Origin: an uncultured Psychroserpens sp.
GTDB taxonomy: Bacteria; Bacteroidota; Bacteroidia; Flavobacteriales; Flavobacteriaceae
Direction of reading: 5' to 3'
Assembly: GCA_905479815.1 (NCBI GenBank)
Contig: CAJQOA010000044.1
Coordinates: 1-44,037 of the forward strand
DNA: 44,037 nt
Part shown: piece by piece, positions 14,778-22,306 of the stretch
How the letters are laid out: the number at the start of each line of letters is the position of its first letter
How positions within the stretch are numbered: the stretch's first letter is position 1
Translations under genes and position numbers: made by a program
Notes under the pieces: model-generated
Seen by the model: only the letters and a program-made list of their open reading frames with translations
Told to the model about the DNA's origin: nothing
The model's database searches: none

Positions 14778-16508
14778 TTACAATACTGAATTGTCAATTT
14801 TTATATCTGCATCTTTCCAAGCGTTATCAAACTCTTTTTTAATAGCTTCTGCTTCTGCATTTTTTCCTTGAGCCATAAGGCTTTTATAGAGTCCCATTAA
14901 AGACCATCCATTTTGTCTTAGGGTGTCTAAGTCTTCTTTATATGTTTTTTCGGCAGCTTCATATTTTTCTGCTTTTATAAGAACAGCTCCTAGGTTTTGT
15001 CTCGTTGGTATATGCCAAGCTGCGGGTTCAGTATATGTTAATCCATCTTCAAGTACCACCGCCTTTTTGAGATGCTCTATGGCTTCTGGAATATTTCCTT
15101 TTAAAGCTTGTAGCTCTCCAGAAACAACCTCGAATGCGATATTAGCTGTATGTATTGAAGCATTATTTGCTGTAGCTATTAACGTTTCTAATTCTGGATC
15201 CTCTTTAAGGGTTTTGATGGCATCTAATTCTTCTTGAGCTTCATTGATATTGCCTTTTCTAATAAAAGCGATTCCTCTTGCGTAATGACGCATTAGGCTA
15301 AGATGTTTAATTTCTGAATTTGGAGCTGGTATGGTTAAAATTTCATTCCATTTACCAAATCGAGTATACGCTAAAAGTGGTGTTGATGCAAAATCTTGTA
15401 AAAAAGGCATTTCTAAAAATTCTCCAACTGGTACTTTTTCTGCTGTTTTTTTAGCAGCGTCAATAGCAATATCACTAGTACCTAATAAACTCGCTGAAGA
15501 CCATAAAAAATGAATATTATGAGGATAATAACCAAGAGGATATAAGCCTTGAGCAAAACATTGAGAGATATAATCTTCGTCTGCTAAAATGGCTTTTTGA
15601 TTTGTAATAACGGCATCTTTATATCGTCCAACTCTAATGTATATGTGTGATGGCATGTGAACAATATGACCAGCACCTGGCATTAGAGATGCTAATTTAT
15701 CGGCACTTTCAACTCCCATATCTGGATAAGGCAGTTCGACCATATGAATATAATAATGATGTCCACCAGGGTTTTCTGGTTCAAGCAACATGGCTTTCTC
15801 AAGTGCAATTTTTGCTTCTTTAATATTTGGTGAAGGATTCCCATCTATGTCCCAGTAGTTCCATGGTACAGTGTTCATCACAGATGCTGCATATAAAATT
15901 TGAATGTTTGCATCCTCTGGAAATTTTTTCAATGTTTTAGCCATAGTATGCATATAAGCCATATTCAACTCAGTAATATCTTGTGTTAAATCTTCACTAT
16001 ATCTAGCAGATAATGCGGCTATGAGTGCTTGTTCTTTAAGACTAGATGTTGATGCTAATTGTCTTGCTTTTGCAATTGCTGTATTAATTTTGATTTTCCG
16101 TTCTTCTGGTGGAAGAGGATCGTTTATGTTCGGTCCTAGAGTAAAAGCTTGTCCCCAATATGTCATTGCCGAATTAGGATCTAATCGAGACGCTTCCATA
16201 AAAGAACGATGTGCTTCAGCATGATTAAAGGCGTATGATAATTTTAAACCTTGATCAAAAAATGCTTGAGCTCTTTCGTTTTTTGTGCTAATAGAAAAAT
16301 GAAGATTCCCTAGATTACTAAAAAGAGGGGAAATCTGTTTTGTAGTATCTACATCTTCTAATAGATATTTTGGAGATGTACATTTTACAAAATTCATTGC
16401 CAATTTAGGAACTGGATCTTGTGTCGCTTTTAGAGGTTTATTAAAAGTGAAATATGCCACTATAGCGGCAATGAGAACTATTAAAGATATGTTAGTCTTA
16501 GATTTCAT
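14778..16508 (-). CDS. exported TPR protein with HMPSHI motif (paralogue 2)
   Basis: 576 residues with an N-terminal membrane/signal segment (about 6-23). Tetratricopeptide units are visible near 70-125 (FDQGLKLSYAFNHAEAHRSF, RLDPNSAMTYWGQAF), 205-260 and 490-560 (LGAVLIKAEKYEAAEKTYKED). Between them are histidine-rich motifs: GGHHYYIHMVE, AGHIVHMPSHIYIRVGRY and YYPHNIHFLW. The neighbouring protein at 16525-18201 has the same architecture and the same HMPSHI core, so the pair arose by duplication. The gene is 16 bases downstream of that paralogue and 18 bases upstream of the SCO gene. The histidines suggest metal or redox chemistry, but no activity is known to me. Confidence 0.75.
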   Translation of the reverse strand: MKSKTNISLIVLIAAIVAYFTFNKPLKATQDPVPKLAMNFVKCTSPKYLLEDVDTTKQISPLFSNLGNLHFSISTKNERAQAFFDQGLKLSYAFNHAEAHRSFMEASRLDPNSAMTYWGQAFTLGPNINDPLPPEERKIKINTAIAKARQLASTSSLKEQALIAALSARYSEDLTQDITELNMAYMHTMAKTLKKFPEDANIQILYAASVMNTVPWNYWDIDGNPSPNIKEAKIALEKAMLLEPENPGGHHYYIHMVELPYPDMGVESADKLASLMPGAGHIVHMPSHIYIRVGRYKDAVITNQKAILADEDYISQCFAQGLYPLGYYPHNIHFLWSSASLLGTSDIAIDAAKKTAEKVPVGEFLEMPFLQDFASTPLLAYTRFGKWNEILTIPAPNSEIKHLSLMRHYARGIAFIRKGNINEAQEELDAIKTLKEDPELETLIATANNASIHTANIAFEVVSGELQALKGNIPEAIEHLKKAVVLEDGLTYTEPAAWHIPTRQNLGAVLIKAEKYEAAEKTYKEDLDTLRQNGWSLMGLYKSLMAQGKNAEAEAIKKEFDNAWKDADIKIDNSVL

Positions 16509-16524
16509 AATCTATAATTATAAA

Positions 16525-18201
16525 TTAGATAGCTTGTTTAGTATACGTTTCTGCTTCTAGTAATTCAGGCCTATTACTATTAGAATGTTTCGCTAATTCA
16601 ATCAATTGTTTAAAATATAAAGTCGCTTTTTCTGTATCTCCAGTTTTTTTAGCAGCTACAGCAGCTCCATAAATGCCATTAAATCTATTTGGATGCCCTT
16701 TTAAGTTTATTTCATAGGCTTCTAAAGCCTCTTCAGGTTTATTTAAAGCGAGTAACATATCTCCAAGAAGTTCATCTGCAGGTAATACTTCTCCAGGAGT
16801 TACTGCGTGTTTAGACGTTTGACCTTCTAAAAATACAGCCTTTTTCATAAGTGTTAGTGCTTTGTCATTGTTGCCTTTTGCTAACTCAATCCATGCTTCA
16901 CTGGCATGAACTTGAATGTTTACTTGATCAGATTTATACGATTCGTTAGCATCAACCAAGGTTTTATATAATGTTTTAAGTGAGTTTAATTCGTTTTCTG
17001 CAGAAGCAATATTATCGGTATGTGCATATCCTAGGGCTTTACCAAAATGCAACATAGCAGTTTCCCAATGCAGCGTTTCCCAAGTGAAATCTATGGATGG
17101 TAATTGTAGGTTTGAAGCGTCTTCCCATTGTTTGTTTTCTAAAGCCATTCTTATTGGCATAGCAACTAGAGCGTATGAGGTCGCAAAATGTTGTTTAGGG
17201 AATACAGCAGATACATCTTTCATTTCATCCAAATACTCTTGAGCTTTTAGATTATTACCCATTTGTAAATATGCGTATACCAAATAATCTACAGCATGAA
17301 TTTCTTGAGCCCAACTAGCATCAGGATTTACACTTTCTGCATAACAAACTGCAGACGAAGCTGAATTTATATTGGTGTCAACAGATTCTTGCCAAAGTCC
17401 TAATCGTGTAAAAATATGTGATGGCATGTGTTGTGCATGAGCAGAAGCTGGAGCAATTTTAGCATAGCTTCTAGCTGTAGCTAAAGCATTTTTTGCAATT
17501 TCTGGGTAATCATAAGTATGAATTACATAATGAGCAATTCCAGGATGATTAGGTTGTTCTTTGAACAGTTTTTGTAAAATGGCGCCAGCTTTCTTCTGGC
17601 TAGAATATGTTTTGTCATTTGGATCTGCTGCCGAAGTGATGGCTAAAGCATAAAATATTCCTGCTTCAGTATCATCTTTTTCAGTAATGTAGATGCGCTC
17701 CATTTTTTTCTCATACAACAGTTCTCTTGTTTTATGATCTTTAATTTCCCAATCTGAGTAGAATGTTTTCAAGGCATCTAAGTATAATTCTGCACGTTCA
17801 GATTTTGGTAAAGATTCTGCTATTTCAAGAAGAACTGCTCCTTTTTTTAATTCTTTTGGACCTGGTGGAGCCCATAGCTCATGATATATACTCATAGCAA
17901 CTCCCCAATATGCCATAGCGCATTCTGGATCTGCATCAATCACTTTTACAAATGCTTTTTCGGCTTCAGCATATTCAAAAGAGTGGAGTAGAGAAATAGC
18001 CAAATCGAAAGCTTCTCGAACATCGTATTGACAATCTAAAGCAAAACTAACATCTCCAAATTGTGGGTTCCCACAAAGTAAAATATCGCCTCTTTTTAAA
18101 TCGAGTGATGCTAATGCTGGATTAGGTTCTGGAGTTTTGTCTTTACAAGCAAAAACGAGTAATAATAGTATAGCAATACAAGGTGCTTTAAGTAATTTCA
18201 T
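16525..18201 (-). CDS. TPR lipoprotein with HMPSHI motif (paralogue 1)
   Basis: 558 residues from the ATG at 18201, chosen because it opens a lipoprotein signal (KLLKAPCIAILLLLVFAC, lipid cysteine near 19); the frame is open a further 29 codons upstream. TPR units occur near 60-110 (LAISLLHSFEYAEAEKAF, DADPECAMAYWGVAM), in the middle, and near 480-540 (LGDMLLALNKPEEALEAYEINL). The motifs GIAHYVIHTYDYP, SAHAQHMPSHIFTRLGLW and AQEIHAVDYLV correspond to those in the next gene. It heads a three-gene set ending with the SCO protein. The role is unknown; it would face the periplasm or outer membrane as a lipoprotein. Confidence 0.75.
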   Translation of the reverse strand: MKLLKAPCIAILLLLVFACKDKTPEPNPALASLDLKRGDILLCGNPQFGDVSFALDCQYDVREAFDLAISLLHSFEYAEAEKAFVKVIDADPECAMAYWGVAMSIYHELWAPPGPKELKKGAVLLEIAESLPKSERAELYLDALKTFYSDWEIKDHKTRELLYEKKMERIYITEKDDTEAGIFYALAITSAADPNDKTYSSQKKAGAILQKLFKEQPNHPGIAHYVIHTYDYPEIAKNALATARSYAKIAPASAHAQHMPSHIFTRLGLWQESVDTNINSASSAVCYAESVNPDASWAQEIHAVDYLVYAYLQMGNNLKAQEYLDEMKDVSAVFPKQHFATSYALVAMPIRMALENKQWEDASNLQLPSIDFTWETLHWETAMLHFGKALGYAHTDNIASAENELNSLKTLYKTLVDANESYKSDQVNIQVHASEAWIELAKGNNDKALTLMKKAVFLEGQTSKHAVTPGEVLPADELLGDMLLALNKPEEALEAYEINLKGHPNRFNGIYGAAVAAKKTGDTEKATLYFKQLIELAKHSNSNRPELLEAETYTKQAI

Positions 18202-18326
18202 CTCTAATGGTTTTGTAGAATTTGTTAAGATGAAAAACGAGTTATTAAAAAGTGGGGATTGAAATGTTTTTAAAAATCTGATTTTCAATCACCTAAATGT
18301 AGTTTAAAATAATAAGATTTACGACA

Positions 18327-19127
18327 TTAATTGTCATTTTTCACTCTAAAACTCCCAGTCTTTTTGTCAAAACCAATTAAGTCTTTTGGGAATAAGGTTT
18401 CAAAAACACCTTGTTCTATTAAATGGCAAGGAGAATCTGATACCACCTTATCAGCAGTCATTACAATCATAGTATCGCATAATTGAATAGCTAAATCAAT
18501 CTCATGAGAAGAAAACAAAATTGTCTTGTTCGTCTCTTTTGCTAATTTTTGAAGGAGTTTCAAAATGTAAGCTTTATGATACATATCTAGATGGGTTGTT
18601 GGTTCATCTAGAATAATCAAATTGGTGTCTTGTGCAAGCGCACGAGCAATCATTACTTTTTGAAGTTGGCCATCACTCAATTCAAAGCATTTGCGATCTT
18701 TTAAATCTATGAGGTTGGTATGTTCGATAGCTATATGTACTTCAGAAATATCTTCCTCAGATAAATTACCAACCCAATTCGTATAAGGCTGTCGTCCTAA
18801 GGCAATTAACTCAAAAACAGACAAATTTTTAGACATGAGCTGTTCCGTTAATACTAAGCTCATTGTTTTTGCTAAGTCTAAAGCAGTATGATCTTCTAAT
18901 GGAAGATCGTTTATCTCAATATGACCACCTAAAGGTTGTTGAATAGCACTTAGGGTTCTTAAAAGTGTAGATTTCCCTATACCATTAGCGCCAACAAGAC
19001 CAATGAGTTCACCTTCTTTAAGTTCCAGATTGATGTTCTCAGTGATTACTGATGTTGCTTTCTTGGTTTTGTAACCAATAGAAAGGTGTTTCGTTTTTAG
19101 GATGGTATGTTTTGAATCTTTACTCAT
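18327..19127 (-). CDS. btuD: vitamin B12 ABC transporter, ATP-binding protein
   Basis: 266 residues of the FecE/BtuD family. Walker A is GANGIGKST (46-54), the signature is LSDGQ (150-154, where LSGGQ is usual), Walker B is LIILDE (about 170-175) followed by PTTHLD, and the switch histidine is in FSSHEID. It hydrolyses ATP to drive import through the FecCD-type permease encoded at 19807-20829. The B12 assignment comes from the divergent riboswitch-btuB-btuG genes; the ATPase alone could equally serve a siderophore. Its start overlaps the end of the unknown lipoprotein gene by 8 bases, so translation is probably coupled. Confidence 0.85.
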   Translation of the reverse strand: MSKDSKHTILKTKHLSIGYKTKKATSVITENINLELKEGELIGLVGANGIGKSTLLRTLSAIQQPLGGHIEINDLPLEDHTALDLAKTMSLVLTEQLMSKNLSVFELIALGRQPYTNWVGNLSEEDISEVHIAIEHTNLIDLKDRKCFELSDGQLQKVMIARALAQDTNLIILDEPTTHLDMYHKAYILKLLQKLAKETNKTILFSSHEIDLAIQLCDTMIVMTADKVVSDSPCHLIEQGVFETLFPKDLIGFDKKTGSFRVKNDN

Positions 19128-19797
19128 CCATTAGAAATTTATTTTCATTTCTGAATTTTTCATTCCTTGTTTTTCTATCCAAATCTCTTTCATTATCATC
19201 AAGTGCTGTCATATAAACGATGGAAAGTGTAATTTGGTTATGAAAATTATTATAGTCAAATGAATCGCGATTATAATAAAAATAACCATCAATAAATGAA
19301 GCTTGATATGATCCTATTTTTTCTAAATTATCATAAGACTGCTCGAGAAACGTATTTTCACTTTTTACATCGTTTAAAAAAGACATAAATTTTCCTTGAT
19401 ACTTTGACGTTATATATTTCTCTCCTTTAAATTGTTCAACTTGAACAGTTTTTACTTCCCAAATTTCGTCAAACGTTGATTGAGATATAGAACTATATAA
19501 TGTCAATTGTTTTTTAAAAAGGAGTTCATCATTTTTCGAAAATTGCCCTTTCCATTTTAAAGAATCAATGAACTTTATAAAAGCCTCTTTATAATTGGTT
19601 TTATCACTTTTTAAAAAATCAGAAATAAAAAAATCATTGATGTTATTCAAATCCTTAATCTGAGTATCTGTAAAATGTTTTTCAAGTTCAGTAGAAGTTT
19701 CATGGTTTTTACATGATAGATTTGTAGCTACTATTAAGAATAGCAAAAAAACTTTTGTGCATTCTAAAATAATGGTCTTTAGTTTTAAATCGTTCAT
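19120..19797 (-). CDS. unknown lipoprotein inside the B12 ABC operon
   Basis: 225 residues that I do not recognise. There is a hydrophobic N-terminus ending in a lipobox-like NLSCKN (cysteine near 29: LLFLIVATNLSC), so it is probably a lipoprotein. The rest is highly charged and helix-rich, with KDLNNINDFFISDFLKSD, KFIDSLKWKGQF and SIVYMTALDDNERDLDRKTR. It is placed between the permease (9 bases upstream) and the ATPase (8-base overlap), both on the same strand, which argues that it is a true operon member and not an insertion. A helper role in corrinoid binding or transporter assembly is possible, but nothing in the sequence shows it. Confidence 0.6.
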   Translation of the reverse strand: MNDLKLKTIILECTKVFLLFLIVATNLSCKNHETSTELEKHFTDTQIKDLNNINDFFISDFLKSDKTNYKEAFIKFIDSLKWKGQFSKNDELLFKKQLTLYSSISQSTFDEIWEVKTVQVEQFKGEKYITSKYQGKFMSFLNDVKSENTFLEQSYDNLEKIGSYQASFIDGYFYYNRDSFDYNNFHNQITLSIVYMTALDDNERDLDRKTRNEKFRNENKFLMDE

Positions 19798-19806
19798 CTT
19801 ATATTT

Positions 19807-20829
19807 TTAAAATACCATTTTACGTTGTCTCACTAATAACCAAACCACTACAGGAGCACCAATCAAAGAGGTAATTGCATTAATTGGTAATGTGTAATCA
19901 CTTGATGGTAACTGTGCAATACTATCGCAAATCAACATCACAATGGCACCAAATAAAAACACAGCAGGTAATAATATTTTATGATTAGAAGTGTTAAAAA
20001 TTTGTCGTGTCATATGCGGAATTGCTAATCCAATAAAAGCAATAGGTCCTGCAAAAGCAGTTATGGTTCCTGCTAATAAGCTTGTGGCGATTATAATAAT
20101 GAATCTACTTGTTTTGACATCCAATCCTAAGCTTTTTGCATAGTTTTCTCCTAGTAAAAACGTGTTTAATGCTTTAATAGAAAAGATGGCTAATACGATG
20201 CCGATGAGATAAATTCCGAAGAAAATAAAAAGCTCATTCCATGAGAGATTACCTAAACTACCAAATCCCCAAAATATGTATTGTTGCAATTGTTCTGCAG
20301 AACTAAAATAGGAAAGCACACTCACTATTGCTGCTGTAATACTTCCAAACATCAATCCAATGATTAATATGGCCATCGTGTCTCTCACTTTTGAAGATAC
20401 CAGTAGCACTGCTAATAATACTAAGAAACTACCTACACTTGCAGCAATCACAATACTCCATTTTGAAATGAGTAAACTTGCAAAAACACCTCCAAATAAA
20501 CCAGAGCCTAAAATAACTAAGGCTACGCCTAAACTAGCTCCAGAGCTAATACCTAAAACAAAAGGTCCTGCCAACGGGTTGCGAAATAAAGTTTGCATTA
20601 ATAATCCTGAAATTCCTAAACCAGATCCAACTAGAATTGCTGTGAAGGCTTTTGGTAATCTGTAATCTTGAATGATGTATTGCCAAGATTCATTATCTGA
20701 ATGTCCAAAAACACTTTTAATGACTTCGGAAAATGGAATACTCACAGAGCCTAAACTAATATTCATAACAAAGCATAACAATAGAAGTAGTGTTAAGATG
20801 ATAAAAGAATATTGATGTTTAGATTTCAA
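19807..20829 (-). CDS. btuC: vitamin B12 ABC transporter, permease (FecCD family)
   Basis: 340 residues, almost wholly hydrophobic, with about ten transmembrane helices as in BtuC/FecD. Family blocks are present: WQYIIQDYRLPKAFTAILVGSGLGISGLLMQTLFRNPLAGP near the N-terminus, and the cytoplasmic coupling region FAGPIAFIGLAIPHMTRQ. It forms the inner-membrane channel for BtuF-bound corrinoid with the ATPase. The start is TTG (20829), immediately after the stop of btuF with no base between, so the two are probably translationally coupled. Confidence 0.87.
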   Translation of the reverse strand: MKSKHQYSFIILTLLLLLCFVMNISLGSVSIPFSEVIKSVFGHSDNESWQYIIQDYRLPKAFTAILVGSGLGISGLLMQTLFRNPLAGPFVLGISSGASLGVALVILGSGLFGGVFASLLISKWSIVIAASVGSFLVLLAVLLVSSKVRDTMAILIIGLMFGSITAAIVSVLSYFSSAEQLQQYIFWGFGSLGNLSWNELFIFFGIYLIGIVLAIFSIKALNTFLLGENYAKSLGLDVKTSRFIIIIATSLLAGTITAFAGPIAFIGLAIPHMTRQIFNTSNHKILLPAVFLFGAIVMLICDSIAQLPSSDYTLPINAITSLIGAPVVVWLLVRQRKMVF

Positions 20830-22008
20830 TTATTGTAAAGGTTTAAAAAAGGTCGTTTCATAATCTTGCAACAACTCAGGGTGACAAATTTTTATCATAT
20901 CCTTGAGTACTAAATCTGGTCGAGTCATTCCCAATTCATAATAAGTAACGCCTCCTGATGCTCCTGTGGTATTAGCAAATGTATAGATGTTTTTATCTTG
21001 AAATGCACTAAACTCCTTATAATGAGAATTAGATTTTTCTAAAGCTTCATAGCTTGAGTAATAGGATGGACTTAACCACAAATCTGTTGTTTTAGCTTTA
21101 TCAAAAACAGCTTCAAAACTCAATGCTATACTGCCTTTGTCTTTAGTATCGCTCCATAAGTAATTGGCATTGGCATCATTTAAAAATTGAGCTTCTGCAC
21201 TTGTTCCATTTGGTAAATACCAAACATCTTTGTACATCGCTCCACATAATACTGTTGGTTTTGAATTCGCTTTTGAAGCGATTTTTTTTGCTTCTAGATA
21301 ACTGGTTTCTATTTGGTTAAAAATAGAATCGGCTTCTTTTTCTTTATTATAAAGTATTCCAAAAAACTTAATCCACTCTGCTTTTGCCAAAGGTGATTTT
21401 TCTACCCAATCTCCATTGTAAATGACAGGGATATTAGCTTTTTGAATCGTTTCCATGCTTTTATTAGTGCCATCAACTCCAAAAGCAACCACTAAATCTG
21501 GACGTAACTCTAGCAAGACTTCTGTATTGATGCCTTCATTTTTTCCTAATTCTCTAACACTACCATTGTCTATTCGTGTTCTTGTTTTTTTAGAAGACAC
21601 ATAATTTGTTCCTGGAAATCCAATCAAGGTTTCTTCAACACCTAGCAGCTCTAGCGCTGGAATATGAGTGGTTGAGGTAGCCACTAATTTTTTAATAGGT
21701 GTGATGATAATCCCATCATATTGATCTTTAGAAAAAGTTGTTTTAGCAGCTTCTTCCGCAGAAATTAAAACATATTTAAATTCTTTTTCACTCTTAGGCC
21801 AAGGGCTTTTTATAGTAAGAAGTTTGTGGTTTCCTATGGTTATCGCTGAAAAACCTTCTGCGTATTTAAGTGTTGTGAGATTAGTATCAATATCTGTTAA
21901 TCCATTTGAGTCTTCAGTGTCTATTGGAGGTAGCATTCTAGATAGGCCCTTGTCTTCTTTACAAGAAAGCGTAAAGCATATAATTAAGAGTAATAGTAGA
22001 TGTTTCAA
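20830..22008 (-). CDS. btuF: corrinoid-binding lipoprotein of the ABC transporter (BtuF-like)
   Basis: 392 residues: lipoprotein signal (LLLLLIICFTLSC, cysteine 16), then a type III (BtuF/FepB) substrate-binding fold with two lobes: IPALELLGVEETLIGFPGT, EVLLELRPDLVVAFGVDG and the later NANYLWSDTKDKGSIALSFEAVF. It captures corrinoid in the periplasm and hands it to the permease. The start is TTG at 22008, which is needed for the full signal sequence. A TACTTTTG -7 element on the minus strand (22032-22025) lies about 17 bases upstream, so the leader is short and carries no riboswitch. The length is somewhat above that of E. coli BtuF (about 266), which I believe is normal for this phylum. Confidence 0.82.
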   Translation of the reverse strand: MKHLLLLLIICFTLSCKEDKGLSRMLPPIDTEDSNGLTDIDTNLTTLKYAEGFSAITIGNHKLLTIKSPWPKSEKEFKYVLISAEEAAKTTFSKDQYDGIIITPIKKLVATSTTHIPALELLGVEETLIGFPGTNYVSSKKTRTRIDNGSVRELGKNEGINTEVLLELRPDLVVAFGVDGTNKSMETIQKANIPVIYNGDWVEKSPLAKAEWIKFFGILYNKEKEADSIFNQIETSYLEAKKIASKANSKPTVLCGAMYKDVWYLPNGTSAEAQFLNDANANYLWSDTKDKGSIALSFEAVFDKAKTTDLWLSPSYYSSYEALEKSNSHYKEFSAFQDKNIYTFANTTGASGGVTYYELGMTRPDLVLKDMIKICHPELLQDYETTFFKPLQ

Positions 22009-22024
22009 ATGAAATTATTTTCTT

Positions 22025-22032
22025 CAAAAGTA
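22025..22032 (-). promoter_or_regulatory. -7 element of the btuF operon
   Basis: The minus-strand TACTTTTG matches the TAnnTTTG -7 consensus of Bacteroidota housekeeping promoters. It is 16 bases before the TTG start of btuF. No good -33 TTTG is seen at the right distance, only a TTTC. Confidence 0.45.
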
Positions 22033-22047
22033 ATATTATTTAAAGTT

Positions 22048-22081
22048 TTGAATGAAACATTAAACAAAATGTTTAATTTTG
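22048..22081 (+). promoter_or_regulatory. promoter of the btuB-btuG transcript
   Basis: -33-like TTG at 22048-22050 and an exact TAnnTTTG (TAATTTTG) at 22074-22081, 23 bases apart, which is at the upper end of the usual spacing. Transcription would start near 22088, at the 5' edge of the riboswitch. An 8-bp palindrome (22059-22066/22070-22077) overlaps the -7 element. Confidence 0.55.
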
Positions 22082-22087
22082 CATCGA

Positions 22088-22270
22088 ATTTTGGTTCTAT
22101 TTGATTTGTCAAATAGATTAAAAGGGAATCTGGTGAGATTATTAATATCAAATCCAGAACTGTTCCCGCAACTGTAAGCTATAAAGCTTGTTATTACCTT
22201 CAAGTCACTGGGATTTATTCTGGGAAGACAAATAACAAGACGCAAGTCAGGAGACCTGCCAGATTTCTTA
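22088..22270 (+). ncRNA. cobalamin riboswitch
   Basis: A cis-acting adenosyl-/aquocobalamin-sensing leader upstream of btuB. The conserved core is clear: GGAATCTGGTGAGATT (22125-22140), CCAGAACTGTTCCCGCAACTG, and the B12 box AAGTCAGGAGACCTGCC (22244-22260). Boundaries are approximate. B12 binding should lower btuB/btuG expression. Downstream, AGGTCT (22294-22299) can pair with AGACCT of the B12 box (22252-22257), and a small hairpin (22280-22286 with 22291-22298) sits 8 bases before the ATG. These could be the expression platform and would act near the start codon; no terminator stem is seen. Confidence 0.93.
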
Positions 22271-22306
22271 ATCAAAAATGACTTTCGGGAGAAAGGTCTT
22301 TGAGGT

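Noticed and set aside
14778-18201. HMPSHI motif as a zinc-protease HExxH-type site
   Set aside because: The spacing and residues do not fit a metalloprotease motif, and no catalytic glutamate is present.
18257-18290. GATTGAAA/TTTCAATC inverted repeat
   Set aside because: Eight bases with an 18-base AT-rich spacer in an AT-rich genome; it has no T run and lies between the TPR start and btuD stop without a clear role.
22060-22275. 71-codon open frame on the minus strand
   Set aside because: It lies antisense to the cobalamin riboswitch and has no protein character; the RNA explains the conservation.
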